From the NCBI GenBank assembly GCA_030657355.1, contig CP131056.1:1009001-1073000 (forward strand): DNA of 64,000 nt, written 5' to 3'. Positions 19,429 through 27,969 of the stretch are shown here, one piece after another; position 1 is the stretch's first letter, and every line of letters starts with the position of its first letter. The notes beneath the pieces were generated by a model, which ran no database searches, was not told the origin of the DNA, and saw only the letters and a program-made list of their open reading frames with translations. The position numbers were made by a program, and so were the translations under genes. Source of the stretch: Radicibacter daui (GTDB lineage Bacteria > Pseudomonadota > Alphaproteobacteria > Radicibacterales > Radicibacteraceae).

Positions 19429-21336
19429 TTACACCGCCCAGCAGGCGCAGCCGAGGGCGCCCCAGAAGTTCTTGAGGTCATCCACCGGCATCACCTTGCT
19501 CCAGGCGCTGGCATGGGCATGGCCGTGGACGTTGCATTCATGTCCGCAGCCGCAGGCCGCCTCCGCCTGCCGCATGACAGCCTGCTGGCTATGCAGGTTA
19601 TGCCCGGTAAGGGCGCTGTCACCCCAGGCGCCATAACCGCCGAACTTGCGCACCGGAGACCAGTCGGGCATGGCCGGCGGTACGTCGCTTTCATCAAGGC
19701 TGGCGAAATCACCTGCGCCATAGACGACCTTGCCGCCCACCATGGTCAGGAGCGCGCTCATGTCGGCGATCTCGTTTTCCGCGCAGGCAAAGAAGTCGCG
19801 ATCCGGCACGATCAGGTCGGCAAGCTGCCCGGCTTCAATCCGGCCCTTCTTGCCTTCCTCGTTGGAGAACCAGGTGACGTTCTCGGTCCACATGCGCAGT
19901 GCCGTCTCGCGGTCGAGGCAATTGTGCTGCGGATAGAGGCGAAGCCCGCCGACGGTACGCCCGGTGATGAGCCAGGAGAGCGAGACCCACGGATTATAGG
20001 AGGCAACGCGCGTGGCATCCGTGCCGGCCGAGGTCTTGATGCCCTTTTCCAGCATGCGGGCAACCGGCGGGGTGGCCGCGGCGGCGCCGAGGCCGTACCG
20101 CTCGACGAAATATTCGCCCTGATAGGCCATGCGGTGCTGTACGGCGACGCCACCACCAAGGGCGGCGATACGGTCAATCGAGCGCTCGGAAATGGTCTCG
20201 GCATGGTCGAAGAACCAGTTGAGGCCCTTCAGCGGAATGTCCTTGTCCACCTTCTCGAACACATCGAGCGCGCGGGAGATGGTCTCGTCATAGGTGGCGT
20301 GCATGCGCCAAGGCCAGCGGTTCTCCGCCAGTACCCGCACCACCTCTTCCAGATCGCCTTCCATCTCCGGGCCCATATCCGGGCGAGGCTGGCGGAAATC
20401 CTCGAAATCGGCAGCGGAGAAGACCAGCATCTCGCCGGCGCCGTTGTGGCGGAAATAATCGTCGCCCTGCTTGTATTTCGAGGTCTTCGTCCAGTTGAGG
20501 AAGTCCTCCTTTTCGCCCTTGGCCTTCTGGGTAAAGAGGTTATAGGCAAGGCGGATGGTCAGCTGTCCGTCGTCATGCAGCTTCTGGATGATCTCGTAAT
20601 CGTCCGGATAGTTCTGGAAGCCGCCACCGGCATCGATGGCGCCGGTCACACCCAGCCGATTCAGCTCGCGCATGAAGTGGCGCGTGGAATTCAGCTGATA
20701 TTCCGGCGGCAGCTTGGGACCCTTGGCAAGGGTGGAATAGAGGATGCCGGCATTGGGTTTGGCGAGCAGCAGGCCGGTAGGATTGCCGGCGGTATCCCGC
20801 ACAATCTCGCCGCCCGGCGGGGCCGGGGTGTCCCTGGTGTAGCCCACCGCCCGCAGCGCGGCGGCGTTCAGCAGCGCGCGATCATAGAGATGTAGCAGGA
20901 ACACCGGCGTGTCCGGGGCCACGGCATTGATCTCGTCGATGGTCGGCAGGCGCTTTTCGGCAAACTGGGTCTCGGTGAAGCCGCCCACCACGCGCACCCA
21001 CTGCGGCGGCGGGGTGATCGCCACCTGCGCCTTCAGCATGTTCATGGCGTCGGCCAGCGAGCGCACGCCGTCCCAGCGCAGCTCCATGTTGAAGTTGAGG
21101 CCGCCACGGATGATGTGCAGATGGTTGTCGATGAGGCCTGGCAGGACACTGCGGCCCATGAGGTCGATGACCTTCGTCTTCGCTCCCTTCAGCGCCATCA
21201 CGTCCTTGTCGCTGCCCACCCGGGTAAAGCGGCCCTCCGTGATGGCGACGGCGGCGGCCATCGGATTGGCGCGGTCGAGCGTGGTGAAACGCCCGTTATG
21301 GAGGATGAGGTCGGGGGAGGTATCGGTCATCGTCAT
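19429..21336 (-). CDS. Amidohydrolase family protein (YtcJ-like) with Cys/His-rich C-terminus
   Basis: This protein of about 635 aa belongs to the metal-dependent amidohydrolase superfamily: LILHNGRFTTLDRANP at the N-terminus, the metal motif LPGLIDNHLHIIRGG, an HATYDE segment, a DHAETIS segment and SAGTDATR with the last Asp. The overall layout fits YtcJ-like exoenzymes; the substrate is unknown. Beyond residue 575 an extra tail contains CGCGHECNVHGHAHA, a Cys/His-rich patch that could bind metal. The ATG at 21336 follows AAGGGA. It is followed upstream by XapX and YcaC-like genes on the same strand, probably one operon. Confidence 0.85.
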   Translation of the reverse strand: MTMTDTSPDLILHNGRFTTLDRANPMAAAVAITEGRFTRVGSDKDVMALKGAKTKVIDLMGRSVLPGLIDNHLHIIRGGLNFNMELRWDGVRSLADAMNMLKAQVAITPPPQWVRVVGGFTETQFAEKRLPTIDEINAVAPDTPVFLLHLYDRALLNAAALRAVGYTRDTPAPPGGEIVRDTAGNPTGLLLAKPNAGILYSTLAKGPKLPPEYQLNSTRHFMRELNRLGVTGAIDAGGGFQNYPDDYEIIQKLHDDGQLTIRLAYNLFTQKAKGEKEDFLNWTKTSKYKQGDDYFRHNGAGEMLVFSAADFEDFRQPRPDMGPEMEGDLEEVVRVLAENRWPWRMHATYDETISRALDVFEKVDKDIPLKGLNWFFDHAETISERSIDRIAALGGGVAVQHRMAYQGEYFVERYGLGAAAATPPVARMLEKGIKTSAGTDATRVASYNPWVSLSWLITGRTVGGLRLYPQHNCLDRETALRMWTENVTWFSNEEGKKGRIEAGQLADLIVPDRDFFACAENEIADMSALLTMVGGKVVYGAGDFASLDESDVPPAMPDWSPVRKFGGYGAWGDSALTGHNLHSQQAVMRQAEAACGCGHECNVHGHAHASAWSKVMPVDDLKNFWGALGCACWAV

Positions 21337-21414
21337 GGGTCCCTTGGAAGATCGGATCCTGCCGGCGCAAGAGGGCTCGAGCCGGCTCAAAACCGGGCGG
21401 CGGACGCCGCTATC

Positions 21415-21699
21415 TTAACCTTCGGCGGATGGTTCGGAAGTTGCGGCAACGTCGCGCGCGGATGGCGCGCCCTTGGGCAGATGGCCAAACATGTGGGGGC
21501 GCACCTGATGCAGCCAGGACTGCACGATGGGCTCCTTCTGCCAGATATGGCGCACCAGCGGCGGGATCTGCTCGCCCGCCAGCATGCCCAGAAGGCCCAG
21601 CAGCGCCACTACGGGCGGCGCCGGGGAGCGCACATGGATGAGGCTGTAGATGATGCCGACCAGAAGGCCGGCGAGGATCGAGGCCAGATAGAGTTTCAT
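21415..21699 (-). CDS. XapX domain (DUF1427) small membrane protein
   Basis: This 94-aa protein has the XapX core: KLYLASILAGLLVGIIYSLIHVRSPAPP, then ALLGLLGMLAGEQ, giving two hydrophobic helices. The function is unknown. XapX genes are often located with amidohydrolase and isochorismatase-like genes, as here. The ATG at 21699 is chosen as the family start. It is likely co-transcribed with its neighbours. Confidence 0.85.
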   Translation of the reverse strand: MKLYLASILAGLLVGIIYSLIHVRSPAPPVVALLGLLGMLAGEQIPPLVRHIWQKEPIVQSWLHQVRPHMFGHLPKGAPSARDVAATSEPSAEG

Positions 21700-21788
21700 G
21701 GGTGAAGCCCTGCCGCAGCAAAAGGAAGGGCCGGGCTGCCCCATTTCTCCCCCTTGGGGGCGGGCAACCCGGCCATGAGATGCTGAAA

Positions 21789-22442
21789 TCAGCCCTCGTG
21801 CGCGCCGAACATGCTCTTGGCGTAGATGATGCCAAGGCCGTAGGCGCCGCCGAACTTCTTCGCCACGCCGGTGGTCTGTTCATAGGTCTCGGTGCGGGCC
21901 CAGTCGCGCTGCAGCTCGAGCAGGTACTGAAGCGAGGTCATCGGACGGGCACCGGCCTGCACCATGCGCTCGATGGCGCGCTCATGCGCTTCGGCGGAAA
22001 CGTCGCCGCAGGCATCGGTGATGACATAGACCTCGAAGCCCTGGTCGATGGCCGACAGGGTGGGGCCGACGATGCACACGCTGGTCCACAGGCCGGCGAA
22101 GACGAGACGGGTCTTGCCGATCTCGTTTACGCGCTTGATGACGGCCGCATCTTCCCAGGTGTTCATCGAGGTGCGGTCGAGCAGCGCCTGGCCCGGGAAG
22201 GCATCGGTGATTTCGCTGAACATCGGGCCGGAGAAGCTCTTCTCGGCAACCGTGGTCAGGATGGTCGGCACCTTGAATTCGGCAGCGGCGTTGGAGATCA
22301 GCGCCGCATTGTTGCGTAGCGTGATCGCGTCGATCGAATGCGTCGCAAACGACATCTGCGACTGGAAATCGATGAGGATCAGCGCGTGATCCGTCGGCGA
22401 CAGCAGCAGGGCGCCCGGAGTGGGGGTGGCGGTGATCGGCAT
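21789..22442 (-). CDS. YcaC-like isochorismatase-fold hydrolase
   Basis: This 217-aa cysteine hydrolase has the catalytic Asp in ALILIDFQSQM, a Lys in TTVAEKSFSGPM and the nucleophile Cys in VFAGLWTSVCIVGPTLSAI. The segments DACGDVSAEAHERAIERMVQAGARPMTS and ELQRDWAR closely resemble E. coli YcaC, an octameric hydrolase of unknown substrate. The ATG at 22442 is chosen as the family start. It lies downstream of the wHTH-ATPase regulator gene and upstream of XapX, all on the minus strand. Confidence 0.88.
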   Translation of the reverse strand: MPITATPTPGALLLSPTDHALILIDFQSQMSFATHSIDAITLRNNAALISNAAAEFKVPTILTTVAEKSFSGPMFSEITDAFPGQALLDRTSMNTWEDAAVIKRVNEIGKTRLVFAGLWTSVCIVGPTLSAIDQGFEVYVITDACGDVSAEAHERAIERMVQAGARPMTSLQYLLELQRDWARTETYEQTTGVAKKFGGAYGLGIIYAKSMFGAHEG

Positions 22443-22560
22443 GGTGTTCTGTCTCCGCGCGCCGCCTCTTTTCAAGGCGGCGGATTGTTGAAATCACGGG
22501 GCAGACACTAGGCCCGGCGTCCGGGGCGGTATTGTCCACAAGCTGGGGATTTGGATAATC

Positions 22561-25416
22561 CTATGCCCGTGCCAGTGAATTTTTGGCCGTCGCCACCAGC
22601 GAACATCCTTCCGTCCTGCCGCCGCCCTGGCGGGCAAGGGCTTCATCCAGCAATGCCCGGCAGTCAATCACGATTCCCGAGCCGGAAGGCTCTACCAGCT
22701 CGGCCAGCACGGCACGCAGCCGGGTAACCGCCGGGGCGGTCCGGCCGCGGGTAAGGTTGAAGCGGGCAAGATCGGCTTCCGCGCGCAACTGCCAGGCAAG
22801 GTGGCTCTGCCGCCTTGCAGTCTCGATTGCCCGCATCAGCAATATCTCGGCTTCCTGCTCGTGGCGCACCGGATCCTCGGCCAGTAATTGCAGGCTGCGG
22901 ACGCGCCAGGCCTCGGCCGCCATCCAGTTTTCCGGATCGGCGTCGATATGGGCGATAAAGCTCGCATCGACCAGCGCCGGATGGGACGGCCCCAGCAACT
23001 CGCTGTGCAGCAGGGACGGCGGCGCCCAGTCGAGCGGCGCCGGCCCGCGGCGGCCGCCCTGAAGCTGCAGGCACAGCTCCAGATAACTTGCCCATTCGCG
23101 CCAGTGGCCAAGGCCATGTTCGTCGGCATGGCGCTGCAACAGATCGATGCTGCGCCGGGTGCCCCGCGCGTCGCCTGACCACAGGGGCAGCAACACGCAG
23201 GTCGTCACGATGACGTAGCAGATGGTGGGGGCATGGCCGAGGGCGAGGGCGTCGTCGAGGATCGCCGCGCTTTCCCGCTCCCCGGCTGCAAAGTGGCCCT
23301 TGCACCACAGGACGAGCGCACGTGCGGCGCGCGCCACGATCCACGGGTCGTAGTGAAAGCTGGTGCGCAGCAGGGCCGGGTTTTCGCGCGGGGTTACGGC
23401 AAGCGCGGCTTCGGCATGCACGCGGGCTTCATCCAGATGGCCAAGGCGCAGATGCGCCACCGCCAGCATGCGCCGGTGCACGAAGCGCAGCACGCTCTGG
23501 CCGGGATAGTTGGCGGCGATTTCGCCAAAACTCCGGGCATGTTCCAGCGCCAGCCGGCAGTCGGAGGCGTAGTTGGCGGCGGTATAGAGCAGCTTGAGGA
23601 CGCGCAGTTCGAACACGGGCATCGCCAGCCGTTCGGCCAATTGCTGCGCCCTCAGGGCAGCGGCGCGGGTTTCATCCGTGAAGCCGCGCAGATTGAACAG
23701 GCAGGCACTGAGCGCCGTCTTGAGGCGCATTTCTTCTTCCGGCATTTCCTCCGGCAGGTCGGCAAGCCGCGCGAGCGCCAGTTCGATCAGACGGCCATAT
23801 TCGGCGATGTAGCCAAATTGCAGCCACAGCGGCGCCGAATAGGCGGTGATGCGGATAGCCTCGACGCTGTTACCTTCCCCATCGAATCCCCAGCGCAGCG
23901 TCTCGCGCACATCGTTGAGATTGCGCCGGTAAAACTCCATGCGCGCCGGGGTCGTCTCGCCTTCCCAGTCACCTTCGTCGGCGGCGAACTGCCGTGCCAG
24001 CAGAGTGGCCATGCGCTCGCGCGCCAGCGTGCCTTCACCGGCATCGGCCAGTTTTTCGAGCGCATAGCTGCGGGTGGTCTCCAGCAGGCGGAACAGCACC
24101 TGGCCCGGCCGGTTCACCGTGACCAGCATGGATTTGGACACAAGGCCCGAGAGTGCATCGAGAAACCGGCCGGAGGCCTCTGCGCTGCCCCGCACGACGA
24201 AGGCGGCGCTTTCCATCGGAAATTCCGACCGGAACAGGGCGACCCGCCGGAGCGCGGCCTGCTCGTCCGGTGTCAGCAGCGCATGGCTCCAGTCCAGTGT
24301 TGCCCGCAGCGTCTGCTGGCGTCCGCTATAGGTCCGGTATCCGCGCGACAGCAATCCCAGATGATCATCGATGCCTGTGGCAAGTGCCCCGACACTCAGG
24401 ATGTCGAGCCGGGCGGCGGCCAGTTCGATGGTCAGCGGGATGCCTTCCAGCCGCCGGCAGACGGCTGTTGCAGCAGCGATGTTGCCATCGTCCAGCCGGA
24501 AGCCGGGAGCTGCGGCCTCGGCGCGGGCGGCAAACAGCTGCAGGGCAGGATAACGCCCCGCCTCGGCGGCGGTCGGCCGGCCCGTTTCCGGCGGCAGCGC
24601 CAGCGGCTGCAGACGCTTGATCTTTTCGCCGCGGGTGCGCAGCGGCTCGCGGCTGGTCGCAAGGATGACCGGCCCTGCCGTCTCCAGCAGCAACCGCTCC
24701 ACCAGCGTGGCAATCGCATCGACGAGATGTTCGCAATTATCGAGCACCAGCAGTATCCGCCGCCCGTCCAGTTCGCGGGCGAGCAGCCGCTCGGGTTCCG
24801 CGGTGCTGGAGAAAAGGGAGAGTGCAGCCGCGACCGTGCCCGCCACCCGCTGTGGGTCCTCCAGGGCGGAAAAATCAATGAAAAAGGTACTGCGCCGGGT
24901 ATCGCGGCTGAAATGCTCCATCACTGCGCGGGCCGTGCTGGTCTTGCCGATACCGCCGGAGCCGACCAGTGTCACCAGCCGGCTGCGGGTCAGCTCGTCC
25001 GCGATGTCGGCGACCGTTTCGTGCCGGCCGAACAGGGCGTTTGCCGGTAGCGCCGGGCGTGCGTCCAACGGTGCCCGCGGTGCAGCAGCCGGCTGCGCCG
25101 ATGCGGCAACGGGGGCGATGAAGCTGTAACCCCGGCCGGGGATATTGGTGATGTAACTGCCCGATCCGGGCGCATCGCCCAAAATCTTGCGCAGCGCCGC
25201 CATGTGCACGCGGATGTTGCTTTCATCCACCGTCAGGTCCGGCCAGACTTCAGCCATCAGCTGAGTGTTCGTCACCACCTCGCCCGGGTGAGAGGCAAGA
25301 GTGATCAGCAGATGCAGTGCGCGCGAGCCGATCTTGACCGGCACCCCGGCGCGCAGCAGCAGGCGCCGGTCGGTCAAGAGCTCAAACGGCCCGAAAGAAA
25401 GGCTCTGCGCGTTCAC
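22561..25416 (-). CDS. wHTH DNA-binding / ATPase transcriptional regulator
   Basis: This 951-aa protein has an OmpR/PhoB-type winged helix at residues 5-102 (GEVVTNTQLMAEVWPDLTVDESNIRVHMAALRKIL in two parts, GRGYSFIAP). An AAA/NB-ARC-like ATPase follows, with Walker A GSGGIGKTS at 152-160 and Walker B RILLVLDNCEHL. A long helical TPR-like region extends to the C-terminus. The layout is that of large regulators fused to an NTPase sensor, without a receiver domain. It is transcribed divergently from the isochorismatase/AraC pair and toward the YcaC-XapX-amidohydrolase genes; control of either side is inferred from position. Confidence 0.88.
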   Translation of the reverse strand: MNAQSLSFGPFELLTDRRLLLRAGVPVKIGSRALHLLITLASHPGEVVTNTQLMAEVWPDLTVDESNIRVHMAALRKILGDAPGSGSYITNIPGRGYSFIAPVAASAQPAAAPRAPLDARPALPANALFGRHETVADIADELTRSRLVTLVGSGGIGKTSTARAVMEHFSRDTRRSTFFIDFSALEDPQRVAGTVAAALSLFSSTAEPERLLARELDGRRILLVLDNCEHLVDAIATLVERLLLETAGPVILATSREPLRTRGEKIKRLQPLALPPETGRPTAAEAGRYPALQLFAARAEAAAPGFRLDDGNIAAATAVCRRLEGIPLTIELAAARLDILSVGALATGIDDHLGLLSRGYRTYSGRQQTLRATLDWSHALLTPDEQAALRRVALFRSEFPMESAAFVVRGSAEASGRFLDALSGLVSKSMLVTVNRPGQVLFRLLETTRSYALEKLADAGEGTLARERMATLLARQFAADEGDWEGETTPARMEFYRRNLNDVRETLRWGFDGEGNSVEAIRITAYSAPLWLQFGYIAEYGRLIELALARLADLPEEMPEEEMRLKTALSACLFNLRGFTDETRAAALRAQQLAERLAMPVFELRVLKLLYTAANYASDCRLALEHARSFGEIAANYPGQSVLRFVHRRMLAVAHLRLGHLDEARVHAEAALAVTPRENPALLRTSFHYDPWIVARAARALVLWCKGHFAAGERESAAILDDALALGHAPTICYVIVTTCVLLPLWSGDARGTRRSIDLLQRHADEHGLGHWREWASYLELCLQLQGGRRGPAPLDWAPPSLLHSELLGPSHPALVDASFIAHIDADPENWMAAEAWRVRSLQLLAEDPVRHEQEAEILLMRAIETARRQSHLAWQLRAEADLARFNLTRGRTAPAVTRLRAVLAELVEPSGSGIVIDCRALLDEALARQGGGRTEGCSLVATAKNSLARA

Positions 25417-25576
25417 ACCCGCTCCTGGAAAGAAAGGCCATTCGCGCCCGCAAGACCCGAAGGGTCTCCATCATAGCGCGGCGGGTGAGGGGGTGTGTTG
25501 TCTGATCATGCCCTGACGTGACGCCGCGCCCGTAGGTCTCGGTTGTGAACGGATTTTCAACGGAGCGGGCGTTATT

Positions 25577-25614
25577 GAGGTCTGTGACCTCCCGATTGCG
25601 GGTGTCATATGACA
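25577..25614. promoter_or_regulatory. Two palindromes in the divergent intergenic region
   Basis: GAGGTC-TGT-GACCTC (25577-25591) and the perfect palindrome TGTCATATGACA (25603-25614) lie close together in the 314-bp gap between the wHTH-ATPase regulator (minus) and the isochorismatase-like gene (plus). They are candidate operators for a local regulator. No other clear element is seen in the gap. Confidence 0.45.
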
Positions 25615-25730
25615 AGCGCGGCACAAGCACACAATATGGCCTGTGCCGGCAGAGCAATAATGCCGCAACTGCACCCCGGCGATCCGGACCGGAAGGGCAA
25701 GGGCGCAACGGAAATTCAGGCCGATATCGC

Positions 25731-26357
25731 ATGCTGCGCAGCTACAGCCCCGACAACACCGCCCTGCTGATGGTCAACCCCATCAACCATATCCTGAGCG
25801 AAGGCGGGGTGGTGTGGCGCCAGATCCGTGCCGTCGCCCAGGGGGTGGACATGCTGGCGAACATGCGCCGTCTGCTCGCCGCCGCCCGGGAGAACGGCTT
25901 CAGGGTCGTCTTCATCTCCCGCCGCTACTGGGACGAATCCTCCTTCGACAGCTGGCGCCATCCCACCCCCTGGCAGCGTCAGGCGGCGGCTCACGGCTTT
26001 TTCCAGGAGGGCAGCTGGGGGGCGGACTGGCATCCCGATTTCGCGCCGGAGGCCGGGGAGCTGGTGGTGGATGCCGGCTTTACCCAGAATGCCTTCGTCT
26101 CCGGCGGGCTTATGCCGCTGCTCAGCCAGCACGGTATCCAGAAGCTGATCTTTACCGGTGCGCCCGCCAGCGCCTGCATCGAGGCAACGGCCCGCGCTGC
26201 CGCCGATGCCGGCTTCCATGTGACGCTGGCGACCGATGCCACGGCCGCCCCTTCGGCCGAGGCGCTGCGGTTTGCGCATGAAGTCTGCGGCGCGCTTTAC
26301 GCCCATGTCATGGCCCCGGTCGAATCCATTCTCCGCGCCTTTCCGGAGCCCTTGTAA
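25731..26357 (+). CDS. Isochorismatase-fold protein with altered catalytic Asp
   Basis: This 208-aa protein has the isochorismatase-like fold: start ALLMVNPINHIL, then NGFRVVFISRRYW, then LIFTGAPASACIEATARAAADAGFHVTLATDATAA. The presumed nucleophile Cys is present. The residue that is normally the catalytic Asp (as in ALLVIDxQ) is N16 (MVNP), so hydrolase activity is uncertain. The ATG at 25731 (MLRSYSPDN) fits the family start; upstream in-frame residues look non-coding. It is divergent from the wHTH-ATPase regulator and followed by an AraC-type gene. Confidence 0.8.
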   Translation: MLRSYSPDNTALLMVNPINHILSEGGVVWRQIRAVAQGVDMLANMRRLLAAARENGFRVVFISRRYWDESSFDSWRHPTPWQRQAAAHGFFQEGSWGADWHPDFAPEAGELVVDAGFTQNAFVSGGLMPLLSQHGIQKLIFTGAPASACIEATARAAADAGFHVTLATDATAAPSAEALRFAHEVCGALYAHVMAPVESILRAFPEPL

Positions 26358-26492
26358 GGCGTTCAGGGCCGCCGTTTTTTCCGGTCTCTTTACACGGCTT
26401 CCCACCGCTTAACTTTGTGTGAGGGCCCGCAAGGCGCACCTTTGATGCCGGTCGCCGGGCGGGCGGCCATCAGGCGACGCGAGGGGGCGGTC

Positions 26493-27044
26493 ATGCTGGT
26501 GTCCGAGCAGCAGTCAGCGATCCGGGGAGAAAGCCGGCTTTCGGTTCAGGTCGCAGACCTGTTGCACAATGCCGTGCATCTTCTGGAGGACGACAAGGAA
26601 GCGGCCCGCCGCTGTCTGGATGCCGCCCGCTGTCTTCTGCTGGAGCAGGAGCAGATGGAGGCCGGCACCCGGGGCGGCCTTGCCCCCTGGCAGCAGACCC
26701 GCGTGCGTCACTTCATCGACGACAACCTGTCGGTGTCGCTGCGCATCGGGGCAGTGGCCGCCTGCGTGCGGCTCAGCTCCAGCTATTTTTCCCGCGCCTT
26801 CAAGGCGAGCTTCGGCAGCCCGTTCTCACAATATGTGATGGAGCGCCGAATCGCCTTCGCCCGCCAGATGATGCGGGACGGGGACGAGCCGCTGAGCCAG
26901 ATCGCGCTGGCCTGCGGCCTTGCCGATCAGGCGCACTTCACCCGGCTTTTCCGCAAGTTCGTAGGCATGACACCCAGCCAGTGGCGCCGCATGCACGGCG
27001 CCGGGGCCGATGGCCTGTTGCTGGCAACGCCGGCCGCTGCCTGA
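26493..27044 (+). CDS. AraC family transcriptional regulator, DNA-binding domain only
   Basis: This 183-aa protein has a C-terminal AraC double helix-turn-helix: SVSLRIGAVAACVRLSSSYFSRAFKASFG, then EPLSQIALACGLADQAHFTRLFRKFVGMTPSQWRR. The N-terminal 70 residues are a short helical stretch, not a cupin, so no ligand pocket is evident. The ATG at 26493 follows GAGGGG. It lies downstream of the isochorismatase-like gene and is convergent with gapR. Confidence 0.88.
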   Translation: MLVSEQQSAIRGESRLSVQVADLLHNAVHLLEDDKEAARRCLDAARCLLLEQEQMEAGTRGGLAPWQQTRVRHFIDDNLSVSLRIGAVAACVRLSSSYFSRAFKASFGSPFSQYVMERRIAFARQMMRDGDEPLSQIALACGLADQAHFTRLFRKFVGMTPSQWRRMHGAGADGLLLATPAAA

Positions 27045-27067
27045 GGGCAGGACGGCCGGGGCCGGCC

Positions 27068-27316
27068 TTACTCCATGCCGAGCGCGGCCTTGTAGAGCTC
27101 CAGGATCTCTTCCTGCTCGCGGCGGTCGTCATTGGCCATTTTGCGCAGGCGGATGACCTGGCGCATGATCTTGACGTCGAAGCCAAGGGCCTTGGCCTCG
27201 CCATAGATGTCCTTGATGTCGTCCTGCAGGCCGCGCTTTTCCTCCTCAAGACGCTCGATGCGCTCGATATAGGATTTGAGCTGCTCGCCCGCGATGCCAC
27301 CGACTTCTTCGGCCAT
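27068..27316 (-). CDS. gapR: GapR family DNA-binding protein (DUF2312)
   Basis: This 82-aa protein matches the DUF2312/GapR family along its length: QLKSYIERIERLEEEKRGL, IKDIYGEAKALGFDVK, IMRQVIRLRKMANDDRR, EEILELYKAALG. GapR in Caulobacter binds overtwisted AT-rich DNA ahead of replication and transcription forks as a clamp. The ATG at 27316 is the family start. It lies next to DUF1244 on the same strand, a common alphaproteobacterial arrangement. Confidence 0.92.
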   Translation of the reverse strand: MAEEVGGIAGEQLKSYIERIERLEEEKRGLQDDIKDIYGEAKALGFDVKIMRQVIRLRKMANDDRREQEEILELYKAALGME

Positions 27317-27422
27317 CTTGTCTCGTCTCCGCTGCTTGGGTTCTGTCGAACCGGTCCGTTCAGGGCGCCGGTTATAAAGGGGCCGGCGCCGCGCGGCAAT
27401 GCCGGCCCCGCGACCGGGAGGG

Positions 27423-27743
27423 TCAGTGTCCGGCCGGCTGGCTCTTGCTGAAGGTGGCCTGCTGCTCGGCGCTGGCTTCCTTCTGGTGCCGGTCTTTCCA
27501 CTCGCTGTACGGCATGCCGTAGACGATCTCGCGCGCGCCTTCATAGTCGAGCGGCAGGCCCTTCTCCTCGGCGGCGGCCCGGTACCATTTGGCGAGGCAG
27601 TTCCGGCAGAAGCCGGCAAGGTTCATGAGGTCGATATTCTGCACGTCGGTGCGCTCGCGCAGATGCGCTACCAGCGTGCGGAAGGCGGCGGCTTCCAGCT
27701 CGGTGCGGGTGGCCTCGTCGATCTCGGGCCGGGTCGCGGTCAT
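27423..27743 (-). CDS. DUF1244 domain protein
   Basis: This 106-aa protein contains the DUF1244 core: AAFRTLVAHLRERTDVQNIDLMNLAGFCRNCLAKWY, here seen as two blocks with the CRNC motif, then GMPYSEWKDRHQ. The family is small, cytosolic and of unknown function. GAGGAATGCACC precedes the ATG at 27743. It is upstream of gapR and divergent from the S10 operon. Confidence 0.9.
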   Translation of the reverse strand: MTATRPEIDEATRTELEAAAFRTLVAHLRERTDVQNIDLMNLAGFCRNCLAKWYRAAAEEKGLPLDYEGAREIVYGMPYSEWKDRHQKEASAEQQATFSKSQPAGH

Positions 27744-27934
27744 GGTGCATTCCTCGCAGGGCTATATATAAGAGTGTGGCTCTGCCGGCCGGGACGGCAG
27801 CGGGGCCTTCCCTCCGCACTTAGGCACCCCGGGCGACGGCGTCAATCACCCCTGCCCAGGCCCCTGTTGCCAGCCATGCGCTGGACGCAACCCGCCTGCC
27901 CTTGAAAGGCGGAAAACCTAGGCCGGGATTCGGT

Positions 27935-27963
27935 TTGCAATGGGGGGCGGTTTGCCGTATAAG
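27935..27963 (+). promoter_or_regulatory. Candidate promoter of the S10 ribosomal operon
   Basis: TTGCAA at 27935-27940, a 17-nt spacer and TATAAG at 27958-27963 form a good sigma-70 promoter pointing to rpsJ. It would give a leader of roughly 350 nt before the first ribosomal gene. Confidence 0.55.
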
Positions 27964-27969
27964 GCCCGC

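Noticed and set aside
22547-22561. GGATT-TGGAT-AATCC inverted repeat with a half-site like the LysR palindrome
   Set aside because: Short arms, and it overlaps the stop of the regulator gene; too weak to call an operator.
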